Assembly (NCBI GenBank): GCA_030704615.1
Contig: CM060732.1
Location: forward strand, 68,617,053 to 68,681,052
DNA: 64,000 nt
Direction: 5' to 3'
Source of the DNA: Takakia lepidozioides
Taxonomy: Eukaryota; Streptophyta; Takakiopsida; Takakiales; Takakiaceae
The position numbers were made by a program, and so were the translations under genes. A model generated the notes under the pieces. It did not search any database. It was not told where the DNA came from and saw nothing but the letters and a program-made list of their open reading frames with translations. Position 1 is the stretch's first letter. Each line of letters opens with the position of its first letter. Below are positions 43,401-53,212 of the stretch, one piece after another.

Positions 43401-45449
43401 TTTAACTTCCGGGCCACCCTTCCTCTCCGTAGCTCAGGGGTTATCAGCGAACTACCCTCAGCAGCAAAGCCATGAGAGTTGATGGTCGTCTCCACGCGGC
43501 CGAGCACAGTGAGAGTGCGCTGATAGCTGCTCTGCTTAGCCTATGTCATGCATACGGCACCCCACCTTAATCATTACAGAGATTACTGCATAACAAGTGA
43601 GCTAAAATGACTACATCATTATAAATCCAAACTACCAATATCTCAACAACACCTGTGCCAAAACTGGCATAGACAACCAAACCTGCACAGGTCTACAACG
43701 GAACAAGGAACCATGCAAATGGGAAGTGGCATATAGGCCCAGGAGTCCACCAATGTACCTGCTCATGCAGACAATATTCTCCAAATCGCGAAATAATCTA
43801 ATGTATTACAGCCTAATGAGTTTGGCTAGATTTTCCTTTGGCATCAAGATGCATATACATAATTCTATAGAAAGCCAAGTAACAGGTAGGATGGATGTGA
43901 AACTCACCTCCCAAGGGTCCACCATAACAAAGGATGAGTCGCTAGTTGCGAGCTGGCATAGATTGATCCGGTGCTCTGCAGGAGCCAGACCCTTTGCCAA
44001 CGCACCCATTGATATTAGTCAGAATGGTGGCTTGAGGATTGTCTGCATCATATGGAGAGCACGACAATTTGACAGAGCAGACAGCACTTGACGGAGACAG
44101 GAAAAGCACAGCAGGAAAGAAGTGGATTGATAACTGGAGAGCAGACACCAAAAATGAGTGCCATATCAAAGACGCATATCAGTGCCTCAGAGAAGAGAGG
44201 GGAGGTACCTTTTTGTTGTAAGCATCATTGACAGGAGACATGTAGCCTCCAAGCACATCATATCCTTCTGTTACTAGAGCATCTCTTGCCAGCTCTGCAC
44301 AAACCCACATTCCCTTACCAAATTAGCTCCCACCTCTGATGAAGAGAAACCTCAAAGTGACCCTCAAACATGGAAGCAAGCCCATCTACAAAATAACTAG
44401 AAGAGGCCCCACACTGACAAGCCTGTGTGAACTGTGGTGGATACGAAGTTACACATGTGGCAAATTGTTCACTCTCAAGTAAATATTATGTTCACTATGA
44501 GGTTTAATTTTAGCATAGTTTGTAGAGAAAATACAAGCATCCAACAGATGGCCGAGTGGTTTGGACACAAGGTCATCTTACAATAGAAAGGGGGTCATGG
44601 TGTCAACGGGTCACCAATGGGTAATTCGGGGACTTCCAACTCCTTAGGGGGAAGGTTTCAGTAACCACATTGCTCCAGTTAGGGCCGTTTGAAGGTGTCC
44701 ACTTTCCATATGGAAGGCTAAGGCAGTAGCCCTTCGGGATGAAGAGACAACAAATTTCCACCTTCTGTTTTCTCCCCTAGCTCTTTAAGGAAACATCCAA
44801 GTGACAGGCAACAGGAAGGGGAAGAACAACAACAAACCGAACATGCGAAGATGCATATAGGTAGGAGGGTTGAAGCTGCCCGTCGAGACCAGAATAACTC
44901 GCATCCGTTTCCTGCATCATTTATCAGTTGATGTCAGACATCCAATTCCACAGCATCCCCCAGCCAGTTCCCTCTTCCTTCCACTCTATGGTCTCCTCTT
45001 CGTTTGCCACAAACACCTCAAGGTGCACAGAGCTTACAAACGATTAGATTGAACACAAAGGCATGGAATGCACACTAGATCTGTACCTCAGCCAAGTCCA
45101 CTTATCCAGGATTTACCAAAGATAATGAGTGCGAACACTTACACTAGATCCGTAAGCAGGGTATGTAGACCTTAACCAGGTTTACCAGATGCATGCAATA
45201 GGGGTACAGGGTGCTAGAGCTTCTGCAAAGGGAGTGCCAAACAAGGTCTGCCACAAGAACCATTGCAATTTCTTTAATCAACAACTCTAAAGGAGATAAC
45301 CACAAAGAGCGAGCTGAAAATTGTCTCCCTCCACATGTAGTGCAAGTGTCAAGAGCAAAGGCACATGCATGTTAAAAAGAGTGAGGAGCATGTGAGTTTA
45401 CATACATATGGGGCGAGTCGACAGCTGTGTGCATAGCAAGCTTATCCAT
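40429..45449 (-). CDS. NMNAT: Nicotinamide/nicotinate mononucleotide adenylyltransferase, ten exons
   Basis: This enzyme joins NMN or NaMN with ATP to make NAD or its deamido form. Exons, in order of translation: 45406-45449, 44838-44911, 44209-44294, 43908-43991, 43456-43540, 42764-42843, 41378-41479, 40717-40775, 40507-40611 and 40429-40453. All have GT donors and AG acceptors and keep phase, giving 247 residues, near the usual plant length. Exon 2 has the nucleotide-binding signature STGSFNPPTYMHLRMF. Exon 3 has GGYMSPVNDAY. Exon 4 has APAEHRINLC and FVMVDPWE. Exon 6 has LLCGTDLLESVTKPGVW. Exons 8-9 carry ISSTKVR and GLSVKYLTSDNVINYI. Without the last splice the frame would stop at 40504, only shortening the tail. 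Several introns contain retroelement debris, yet the coding frame is clean, so the gene is likely active. Confidence 0.93.
41560..41885 (-). mobile_element. LINE-derived fragment, second copy, in NMNAT intron 6
   Basis: The minus strand carries AKSWRKRVEEIFKYL and RLSDENEVRHNTSLNLFP, a diverged copy of the neighbouring fragment at 42330-42690. Stops are frequent. Confidence 0.65.
41909..42690 (-). mobile_element. LINE reverse transcriptase C-terminal fragment in NMNAT intron 6
   Basis: The minus strand encodes AKSWQKRVEEILKDLDLDPQ, RLSDENEVRQKTSLNLFP, then in another frame a zinc-finger region CPLCGQSEDSIHFLIHCPG followed by RDALFKSIKGIVPVPLFTNF. The CxxC...HxxxC pattern is that of LINE C-termini. 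It lies wholly between exons 6 and 7 of NMNAT, on the gene's sense strand, and is broken by a frame change near 42330. Confidence 0.75.
44545..44780 (+). mobile_element. tRNA-derived SINE-like sequence in NMNAT intron 2
   Basis: The stretch begins with GATGGCCGAGTGGT, a good match to a pol III A box as in Ser/Leu tRNA genes. A possible but weak B-box-like region follows about 45 bases later. It does not fold as an intact tRNA by inspection, and unrelated sequence continues for about 170 bases, as in SINE bodies. No target duplication was identified. Confidence 0.4.
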
Positions 45450-46144
45450 TGGCAAGGGTACCTCCACGATCCCTGCCCACCCCTCACACAAATAAACCCC
45501 CTCTAAATAACATCAAAGCATCGTCACCTCACAGGTCCAGAGAACAAAAGTTGTTTTCCCTGGTGATCAAGCACTGTGTCAGAGTAAATGGACAGAATGC
45601 TTAAAAAATGAACCCAAGAAGTGGCTTCGAAAGGAGCATTATCCCTTGTACTTCTACTTTCTTCAACCCATCAATAGCAGATACACTACACCACATCATC
45701 AATTTGCCATGCATCTTCACCCAACCTCTAGACACAAGGAGCTACACAGCTTGCAACATTGTCTCCAGCCTTTTGAATTGAGCAAGAAAAGATGCAGAGA
45801 CAGAACTTTTGGAATTTCAAAGAAAGCACCTTGTCCAAAAATTGGATCAAAAACTGTTCCTGACAAGAAAATTAGAATAGCCTGACCCTTTGCCAGTCTG
45901 GATTCAGGTGAAGACTCTGGCAAAAACCAACTCCTAGAGTTAAATTAATTGTCATCAAAAGGTTCCACTGCTCGAGTGATTGTTCTGTATTGGTAGTTGC
46001 CCCCATTCTCATCTCCTCGAATCCCTATCCTTCCTCTCCCCCAATGCTCTGCTCTTCAAAAAGGGGAAAGGTCTGTATTCACAAGGCTCCATAGTGCTAA
46101 GTTCTCAGGCACATCTCTAACCCTTTGATGCAGTGGCAAACAAC
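45450..46144. other. Intergenic stretch between MYB/SANT gene and NMNAT
   Basis: About 700 bases separate the MYB/SANT stop from the NMNAT ATG, both on the minus strand. It should hold the NMNAT promoter and 5' leader. I see no clear TATA box or other gene. Confidence 0.5.
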
Positions 46145-46990
46145 TCAATACTTCAAACAAGACTGCTGCATTGGTCCAATCCATTCAGTAGTTTGTGTGG
46201 AAAATATGCAGAGCAACTTCATACCTGGGGCACTGACACCAAGAGGTAGGCCTGGCAAGGCTAAGTGAGCCGGAGCAGGAGAGCGACTGCGGCGAGTTCC
46301 ATGGCGATCACCCAGGAACTCTGCCATCGCCTCAAACAGCTGGATGCGGAATGTAGCAGGTAATTCCTTTGCCTTTGTCTTCTCCTTCTTCAAGGCCTCA
46401 TCCAAGTCCCAATAGGTTGGGCATCCCACCTTCTTGTTCCAGTCAGCAATCTGCTTGAAGGCAGTAGAGAGGTTGGACCACTTGCGCTCAATCTCCTTGG
46501 GCTGTCTGTCAACACCCACAACCAGCAAGAGTGCGCGGACCTCCTTCCACTTGTCTGTGGCAGATTTGAACACCTGCTTGCCCTTCTTCCCCGCAGCCGC
46601 AAGCTTCAAATGGACCTCACGGTACGCCCTTACAAGAGCATCCATTTCCGCATCTTGCCACATCTCCGCCCTCCTCTTCTTTGCAGCGCTCCCCTCCATT
46701 TCAGCATCTTGCCACAACTCAGCCCTTCTCTTCTTTGCAGCGCTCCCCTCCTTGTCAGCTCGCTCCCTTCCATCCCCTTCTACATCGTCCCCTTCCTCTC
46801 CAACCCCAGCCCCTCCGCCACTGGTACCTCCACCATCGCCCTCATCCAAGCCTTCGACAGCCTTATGCATCCACCAAACTGTACTACTGTCCATGCCTTC
46901 CGAGCGCGGGGCCATTCCTCCCCGGAAGGCGACCATCCCTCCTCCATAAGCATTCACGACAGGGGGACCATCACCACGATCTGACGCCAT
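46145..46990 (-). CDS. MYB/SANT-like (trihelix-type) DNA-binding protein
   Basis: The ATG at 46990 gives 281 residues. The N-terminus is Gly-rich and acidic (DEGDGGGTSGGG). Two tandem copies of an 18-residue unit (KKRRAE-WQDAEM, with EGSAA) follow, the first a likely nuclear signal. Then comes a MYB/SANT-like domain: ALVRAYREVHLKLA, SATDKWKEVRALL, KEIERKWSNLSTAFKQIADW and CPTYWDLDEALKKEKTKAKE. Such domains occur in trihelix transcription factors and in the MYB-like partner of PIF/Harbinger transposases; no Harbinger transposase is visible here. A non-coding first exon is likely: TTTAGGGTTTTTGG near 47430 leads to a GTGAGT donor at 47381, with an acceptor just upstream of the ATG. The C-terminal 30 residues may be intron read-through after LPLGVSAPG at a GTATGA donor. 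Confidence 0.75.
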   Translation of the reverse strand: MASDRGDGPPVVNAYGGGMVAFRGGMAPRSEGMDSSTVWWMHKAVEGLDEGDGGGTSGGGAGVGEEGDDVEGDGRERADKEGSAAKKRRAELWQDAEMEGSAAKKRRAEMWQDAEMDALVRAYREVHLKLAAAGKKGKQVFKSATDKWKEVRALLLVVGVDRQPKEIERKWSNLSTAFKQIADWNKKVGCPTYWDLDEALKKEKTKAKELPATFRIQLFEAMAEFLGDRHGTRRSRSPAPAHLALPGLPLGVSAPGMKLLCIFSTQTTEWIGPMQQSCLKY

Positions 46991-48706
46991 GGCTTGAGGC
47001 TCAGGAGCCAGCTGCAACCTTGGGAATAGCCTTTGAGAGCTCTCGACAAGAATGAATCAAGTTGGATCGTCACATGCCGACGGGAGGAACTCGAGGGGGA
47101 TTCTAGCTCAAGATGCTGCTAACAAGAAGAAAGAATGCTCTTGATTGCGAGTTCTTCCTTGACATGCTGCCACTTTCAAGAGGTCTCATGCATGGTAACC
47201 ATGACAGCTCGGAACCAGAATTGTCCATGAGCAAGGACCAATCGTTCAACATGCTAGTGTCACAGCTACACACACTCGATACCAACAACAAGCTTACCTT
47301 CACATTCTTGATCAGTGTGGTATGCCAACTAGAATTCTCTCCTGGGCTCAGCTGTATTGGATCCAGTTCTTGGGCACTCACCTTCTCCAGACTGAAGAGC
47401 GAACCCGAACTGGGAGGTCCAAAAACCCTAAATCTATACCAAAAAAGGGACCCACTAGACTAGTTTGACAAACAGAGGGGCAGCTCTGCTATAACTGTTG
47501 TAGCACCATCTTTGGAGTGAACTCCGTGCACGCACGTTGACCGATTGCACGAGCTTGTCTACGTACTATGGGGTGATTGTAGCGCTGCAGCAGCCAAGAG
47601 ACTTTCTTTGCAATGCTATCCTACAATATGGGTGGAGAAACGGAGTGTCCGAATCCATAATAATTACATGTCAACAGATTTGCGTAGGCACAACACTGCG
47701 CACACCGAACTGATTCTGTAACTTCATATTTGAAGCTGCAAACACCTTTAGGCGATGACTACTGAGGGTTGAAATTCGAACTTGTGTCAGTACAGCGTAG
47801 CTGTAAAAGGAGATGGAGGTGATGAGAAGAATCGTTAGAGGACGATGACGCCTTTACTCTCTAGGTTCTGCCAGTCGACTATACCACGCAATAAGTGTGT
47901 AATCGGCCCACGCAATGAGCAGGTCCTGCCAATTCTGAATTCTGGACGGCGACATGTATAAGCAAAGTAGTCCATAGGGAGAAGGTGCAGGAGTTGGTGC
48001 AGCCTAATAGTTCCTCTCCAAATTTGGAGGACGACTTACTTTGTTGCAAGCTTTCAACTACGATGACAAGTTTGACAACGCCCTTTGCGTGGAGGAAGCT
48101 GGGAGGCTTGCTGTCACCATGAGCTGAGAGTCCGACAAGTCCAAGAAGGCCCAGGCGAAGGTCACTCCAATTGAGGGAGTTTGGTTGAGACTGAGGGTTA
48201 GTGAATTAACAAGCTTATTCACATTTTCTCTAAAAGTGTTGATGCGCAATGTTGCTTTATCCTTTGAGAGTTTAAACATGAAAATATTATGGAGGCATGA
48301 AGCCAAAGGGTTTGAAAAGGCAGTTTGCACAAAGACGATGGGTGATGTTTCCAAAACCAAAGTGTCTCTAACAATCCCAAATCTATCTACTATGCACTAG
48401 AAAAGGCAATTTTTCTTCATGCATGTCCGTATGTAATAACCAAGACAATTCTATGTTCAATCCAAATTTCAATTTTCTTTTACTTGATGATGGCTTGGAG
48501 GAGCAAGCAAATGGCAAGAAAAAGAAGCATACAACGATATGGTATGAATAATTAGTGAGCTCAACGACACGCATTCAACATTACTATTTTAAAACTTCAC
48601 TTACTTGAATGAAGGGAGAGAGAGAAGACTCCGGCCGAAGCCGGCGTAACTAAGAGCCACTTCGCCTCGCGTCTACTGCCCGAATGAAGGCACTTTCAAC
48701 TACAAC
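46991..48706. other. 5' region of MYB/SANT gene and unassigned DNA
   Basis: A candidate 5' untranslated exon of the MYB/SANT gene ends at 47381 (GTGAGT donor on the minus strand) and an alternative donor GTAAGC lies near 47296. Beyond about 47470 I see no gene; a minus-strand frame at 48058-48360 has no recognisable family. Confidence 0.45.
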
Positions 48707-48772
48707 GAGTCAAGCTTACAGTATAACCTTCTACATTGTGAGTCAAGCTTACAATATAACCTTCTACATTGT
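48707..48772. repeat. 33-bp tandem duplication
   Basis: Two adjacent copies of a 33-base unit starting GAGTCAAGCTTACA differ at one base. Confidence 0.9.
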
Positions 48773-49109
48773 GCTGAGGGTAGGCCACACTATTTATTTT
48801 AAGAAAATGCTTTTACCAGTAGTTTGGGGGCAAGTTAGTGTGCTTGGGTGTTTGGACACTACACTGATTTATTGGCGCTTAGTGTATGTGAACAATTAGT
48901 GGATGAAGAAATTAGTGTGTGTGACACTAATTACAGTTTTTACTAAAATTAGTGTCACTTTGACAATCGAACTTTGTATATTGTGTATATTTTACATACA
49001 AATGCAATTCTCTCTATGTATATATTTTTTTTTCAATTTTCAAAATACATACTTACAAGATTTTGTTACAAGAGCACGCACTAATTTTTTAGAATGAAAA
49101 TTAGGGTGT

Positions 49110-49433
49110 GTCGCCCTGGTGGTTTTGGCTTCAAAAGTTATTGAAGGAGATTGGCTATCCACATGAAGGTCCAACAACTCTTCAAGAGGACAATCAGAGT
49201 TGTATTTCACTTGTGAAAAATCCAACTTATCATGCGCCTACAAAGCATATTGATGTGAGGCATCATTTTGTTCGTGATAAGGTTGAGGATCAAGTTAATA
49301 TTTTGCATTGATGAAAATATGGTAGCCGATGTGCTCACCAAGGGACTTCCTCGTGATAAGCACGATCGCTTCAAGACTATGATGGGAATAGTTAAGGTTG
49401 AGATTGCTTGATTATCTTGCTTAGAGGGAGTGT
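49110..49433 (+). pseudogene. Copia RNase H 3' end remnant
   Basis: The plus strand encodes PTTLQEDNQSCISLVKNPTY, APTKHIDVRHHFVRDKVE and, after a stop, VADVLTKGLPRDKH. This is the C-terminal end of Copia Pol. A purine tract AGAGGGAG precedes TGTTGGAATA at 49433, a probable LTR start, but the LTR itself is cut short by other sequence. Confidence 0.85.
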
Positions 49434-49509
49434 TGGAATAAGTAGCTCCATATTCAACGAATCTACAACTTGACTAACAAACAAAGATAGACACATTAAA
49501 AGTAACTCT

Positions 49510-49960
49510 ATGTTTGGAATTACCTTTAGTCACTTTGCTATATCCCACAAAAATTTCCTTGCCTTTGCATCAAGTTTTGATCCTAACACCCCAGGTATAT
49601 GAGGATAAAGTCTTTCTTGAGAAATCATCAATAATTGTACCAAAGTATTTGCCTCCTCCAATGGAAGGTGTTGGCATGGATCCACATATATCAGAATGAA
49701 CCAACTCAAGTAAGGCAGTGGCACGATTACCTCATGTAGTTGGAAAATATTTGACAATGGTGTTTTCCGTAAACACATCCTTCACAAAACGTCAACTGAT
49801 ATCTCGTGTGATATCCAAATTGTTCACAAATTTAGAATTGGGCATCAGCTGCAAATTTTGCACTTCAATATGACCAAGCCGTTGATGTTATAGATCAGCT
49901 TTGCTCCAACTGGATTCTGCTACATAAACATTAGAAGGCGACCGTACATTTCCAGAAACA
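49510..49960 (-). pseudogene. Copia integrase N-terminal remnant
   Basis: The minus strand encodes the GAG-pre-integrase tail and integrase start: LLELVHSDICGSMPTPSIGG and KYFGTIIDDFSRK, with the first catalytic Asp in HSDICG. It ends at the border with the inverted repeat arm at 49961. It is a different Copia family from the 2.5-kb element. Confidence 0.83.
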
Positions 49961-50150
49961 AGACTCTAAAACTTAACCTAATCAAATCAATCTATGCAAT
50001 AAACTAAGGAAAGAAAAACAACGTAAAACCCTAAGAAACCCTAAGAAATCTACTTGTCACATAACATAAAAACCTCTCAACGGTGAGTGTGCCCATCAAC
50101 CCATGAACACCACTAAGTGCACTAACATAAGACCACAAAAAACGATTCCG
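49961..50150. repeat. Inverted repeat, left arm
   Basis: This arm of about 190 bp is the reverse complement of 51004-51186 with modest divergence (shared ATCAACCCATGAACACCACT). The arms flank about 0.85 kb. Confidence 0.85.
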
Positions 50151-50352
50151 ACACCCGTAATAGAAACAAATTCCGAAATCCCTAGAATTTCCGACACCCC
50201 TGTCCGCAACGATCAAAACCCTTCTGCGAGACCTAAAACCCTAATCACCCTCATTAGCACCAAAAACAACCCATTGAATCGCAGTAGCTCATTCGTAAAC
50301 CGTTATGAAGCAATGCCAAAGGAGGTAGTAATTGAAACACAGAGCGAAATAC

Positions 50353-50524
50353 CTGGAAACACGATGGATGCGTGAGGCCTGTGGTAGGGAAGCGAAGAAG
50401 CAAACGATTGCACAGACGCAAAGAGAGAGAGCTTGGAGTGCGCGGCTGCCCTAAGAACCTCCTTCTCCACCACCTCGGGATGGATGACATTGCATCTTTC
50501 GTTGTCACTAATTATTTCATCCAT
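50353..50524 (-). other. Possible first exon of an unknown gene
   Basis: The minus strand opens with ATG at 50524 and reads MDEIISDNERCNVIHPEVVE, then SKLSLFASVQSFASSLPY, up to a GTATTT donor at 50352. The text is protein-like. No following exon was found, and it lies between the inverted repeat arms, so it may be a captured piece. Confidence 0.3.
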
Positions 50525-50563
50525 CTTCCCATCCTTGCTTCTGGCTAAAACGTTTACTGTGTG

Positions 50564-50589
50564 ATATATATATATATATATATATATAA
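50564..50589. repeat. (AT)n microsatellite
   Basis: A run of about thirteen AT dinucleotides. Confidence 0.95.
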
Positions 50590-50754
50590 AAATTAGGAAA
50601 CCTGGGATAGACAGCCCACAATTCATGCCCTTGAGGAGTGGAAAAATTAACCCCTCATTTATGGGCCATGAGGCCTACAGGACGATCAACGCCCATACAT
50701 ACCGTCACGAACAATCCCACACACGGGGTAGGGCAGCGGGTTAGAACCCCGTTG

Positions 50755-50965
50755 CCTCTTTTGCTGCTTGTGTTGCGGCCATGTACTTAGCCTCAGATGT
50801 TGATAATGCAATAGTTGGTTGTTTCTTACTGTTCCAACTAATGGAACCAGTGGCCAAAATGTGTTATATACCCGGTTATAGACCAGCGTATATCAATACA
50901 TCCTGCATAGTCAACATCGCTGAAACCAACCAAAGTTAGATCCTCACAATCTTTCTGAGACTAAG
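50755..50965 (-). pseudogene. Copia RNase H remnant
   Basis: The minus strand reads LVGFSDVDYAGCIDIRWSIT, then HWFHWLEQ and TTNYCIINI with stops. This matches the Copia RNase H core (D-ADYAG and the region before EAEY). It is heavily decayed. Confidence 0.75.
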
Positions 50966-51003
50966 TTAGGTTATACAACCCAAACTCGAGCTCCCTCTGA
51001 GTG

Positions 51004-51186
51004 CGGAATCGTTTTTTGTGGTCTTATTTTAGTGCACTTAGTGGTGTTCATGGGTTGATGGGCACGCTCACCGTTGAGAGGTTTTTATGTTCTGCGACGA
51101 GTAGATTTCTTCGGGTTTCACGGTTTTTTTTTTTTTCCTTCGTTTATTGCATGGATTGATTTGATTAGGTTAAGTTTTAGAGTCTT
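51004..51186. repeat. Inverted repeat, right arm
   Basis: Partner of 49961-50150. It contains a poly-T run near 51127-51137 not matched in the other arm. Confidence 0.85.
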
Positions 51187-51638
51187 ATTTGTGGAGTGTG
51201 TATACATCTTTGACTAGAGCACGTGGCGAGATTCGAGTTACAAAAGTCTACCCTCATTTTTTTGCCTGTGGTCATAACTGAGGGTCTATTTAGGTCCTGC
51301 TTCTTGTGTGCATTGGTGAGAGTGTCTTGGAATGAAATTGTGAGGGAAACTGGTGGCAAGGCGTGTTCTGGAGGTGTAAATTTTGGAGGTTGGAATCTGT
51401 TATAGTTTAGATCTTGTGTCAGGGAGGGTTCAGAGTGTCTGGAGGCGTTTGCAATGATCTTAGAGGTATGGTAGGTTGTGATTGTGACCTTAAGACGTTG
51501 ATTTCAATATAGGTTATTGTGAACTTGGTGACTAAGGAAGAAGTCAATGAAGGATATACTGCAAGAGATGATGTATGTTCATAGGTTGTCAGACGAGATG
51601 AGGACCTTCAAAGATAAGAAGAATGTCGATCATGACTG

Positions 51639-52300
51639 TCATTTCAGGTCCCAATCTGAAACGTGCGTGAAAAAGACCCCGGTGGACGTAACTTCGTTGA
51701 AACTCATAGTGGCTTGGTGAATGAAGAAATCGCGCTTCGGATCACAAACCATCCTTCTCAAGAAGACGAAATAAAGATGTTTGCATGGTATGAACTTCCC
51801 TCTCTTTCCCAAACTACTTGAAAGCATACCAACAAAATCAGTACAGGTGCAATTGGGAAAATTGGAAACAGTGATGTCGTACGTCCTGTCTTGCAGGGTA
51901 GATGCGGATGAGATCATGGTGAAGACCCGACCATACCCTGGATCAGGCACTTCAATTGTTCCCGCAACACGAGCGTGAAGCATTCTCGTAGACTCGATCT
52001 TGCCGAAGTGTTCTGCAGTTGGAGGGAATCGTCGAACCAGCTTCCCATTCCGTCTGGTTGGCCACTAGTGAGCATCACGTGGAGGTACCCGTGAACCGCT
52101 TGAACTTGAAGCACCTCCACGTGCAATGGAATGTCTGGCTATGGAGAAACCCGCCTCCTCCAACATTACGATCTCTTGGTGAGTGAGACATGTGCCCATC
52201 TTCACAGGCCACACGGTTGGTGGAGTAGGCTTCATCACCACGGTGGGCCTCACTGTCCCACGCACACATCTCCCGCAATTGTCAGCGCAGAATCAGAACT
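51639..52300 (-). pseudogene. Second MULE transposase, C-terminal part with SWIM finger
   Basis: The minus strand encodes FTMISSASTLQDRTYDITVS, then NFPNCTCTDFVGM and KFIPCKHLYFVFLRRMV. CTC...PCKH is a SWIM zinc finger as found after the DDE domain of MULE transposases. The N-terminal part of the same gene lies at 58913-60108 on the same strand; the Gypsy element at 52538-58907 separates them. Upstream of 52130 the frame is unclear, with stops. Confidence 0.75.
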
Positions 52301-52532
52301 TGTGGTTCTTTGCCTCTCCTTGTCCATAAGGGAGAAATAAACCAGTGAATGTAGGAGCTGCAGTGCATTCTTTGCCTCTGGATATTAAAGATGTACACTT
52401 TTCATTATTGGTGGCCCGATCGCCGCGCATTTCACACGTGATCTAGCACTTGTACGTTCTATATGTCAAACCTCGTCCAAGCACATGGACTCCATTACAT
52501 CCGGTACCATGTTCTGTTCTTTAACCATTGCA

Positions 52533-52537
52533 GTGAC
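52533..52537. repeat. Target site duplication of Gypsy element 2, left (GTGAC)
   Basis: GTGAC directly precedes the left LTR and recurs at 58908-58912. Confidence 0.9.
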
Positions 52538-53175
52538 TATCACAGACATAGCCCAGAAGAACTTACCAGGAGTAAATACCATAAATTACCAAGTTACCAT
52601 GACTTATCGTGATTTACCATGATCTACCATGATCTACCATGATTTACCATTACTTATCAAGTTACCGGGGTTTACCAAATTACCAAGAGTAACTTGGGAA
52701 ACTGCTCAGGAAGCTTCCTTTGGAAGAAACTTCTTCAGCAAGATACCTCTTTTGTTTAAGGAAGCTTCTCCATCAAGAAACCTTTGTTTAATCTTGGAAA
52801 CTTCTCCATCAAGAAATCTCCATAGGGAAAGCTTCTGAGGGAAGCTTCTTAGTAGCCAGTATATATAGGAGGCGAGACTGGACACTCTTCAGTCTCGCCA
52901 ACACAAGTTCAAGCTACTCTTGTTCCCAGTCCAGTACTCCAGTCCAGCTTCCAGTATCTAGTCCAGTTTCCAGTATCTGGTACTCCAGTCGTTTCCAGCA
53001 TTCCAGTATTTAAGTCGAGTTCCAGTATCTTGTACTCTTGTCCATTGTTATAAAGATCATCTTGATTCATATTTATCTACCATACATTCAGCCACACCGA
53101 ACTTGACTTCTTGTCTAGTCTCGTACCTCTAGTCTGATCTCTTGTTTGTGTTTTGTTATGTTCTCGTCCTTGATA
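52538..53175 (+). repeat. Gypsy 2 left LTR
   Basis: 638 bp, with a run of TTACCATGATTTACC-like short repeats near the start (52565-52690), a TATATATAGG box near 52860, and CCAGT-rich text near 52930-53020. TGGCGAGAC three bases after the LTR may be the primer binding site. Confidence 0.88.
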
Positions 53176-53212
53176 GTTTGGCGAGACTAAAGTTTGTTCT
53201 TTAGTTAGTTAA

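Noticed and set aside
44545-44620. A tRNA gene in NMNAT intron 2
   Set aside because: The A box is good but the cloverleaf arms do not pair by inspection and no proper T-arm or acceptor stem is seen. A SINE head is the better reading.
46145-46990. MYB-like partner of a PIF/Harbinger transposon
   Set aside because: The domain type would fit, but no Harbinger DDE transposase, terminal repeat or 3-bp duplication is seen nearby. A host trihelix-like gene is the simpler call.
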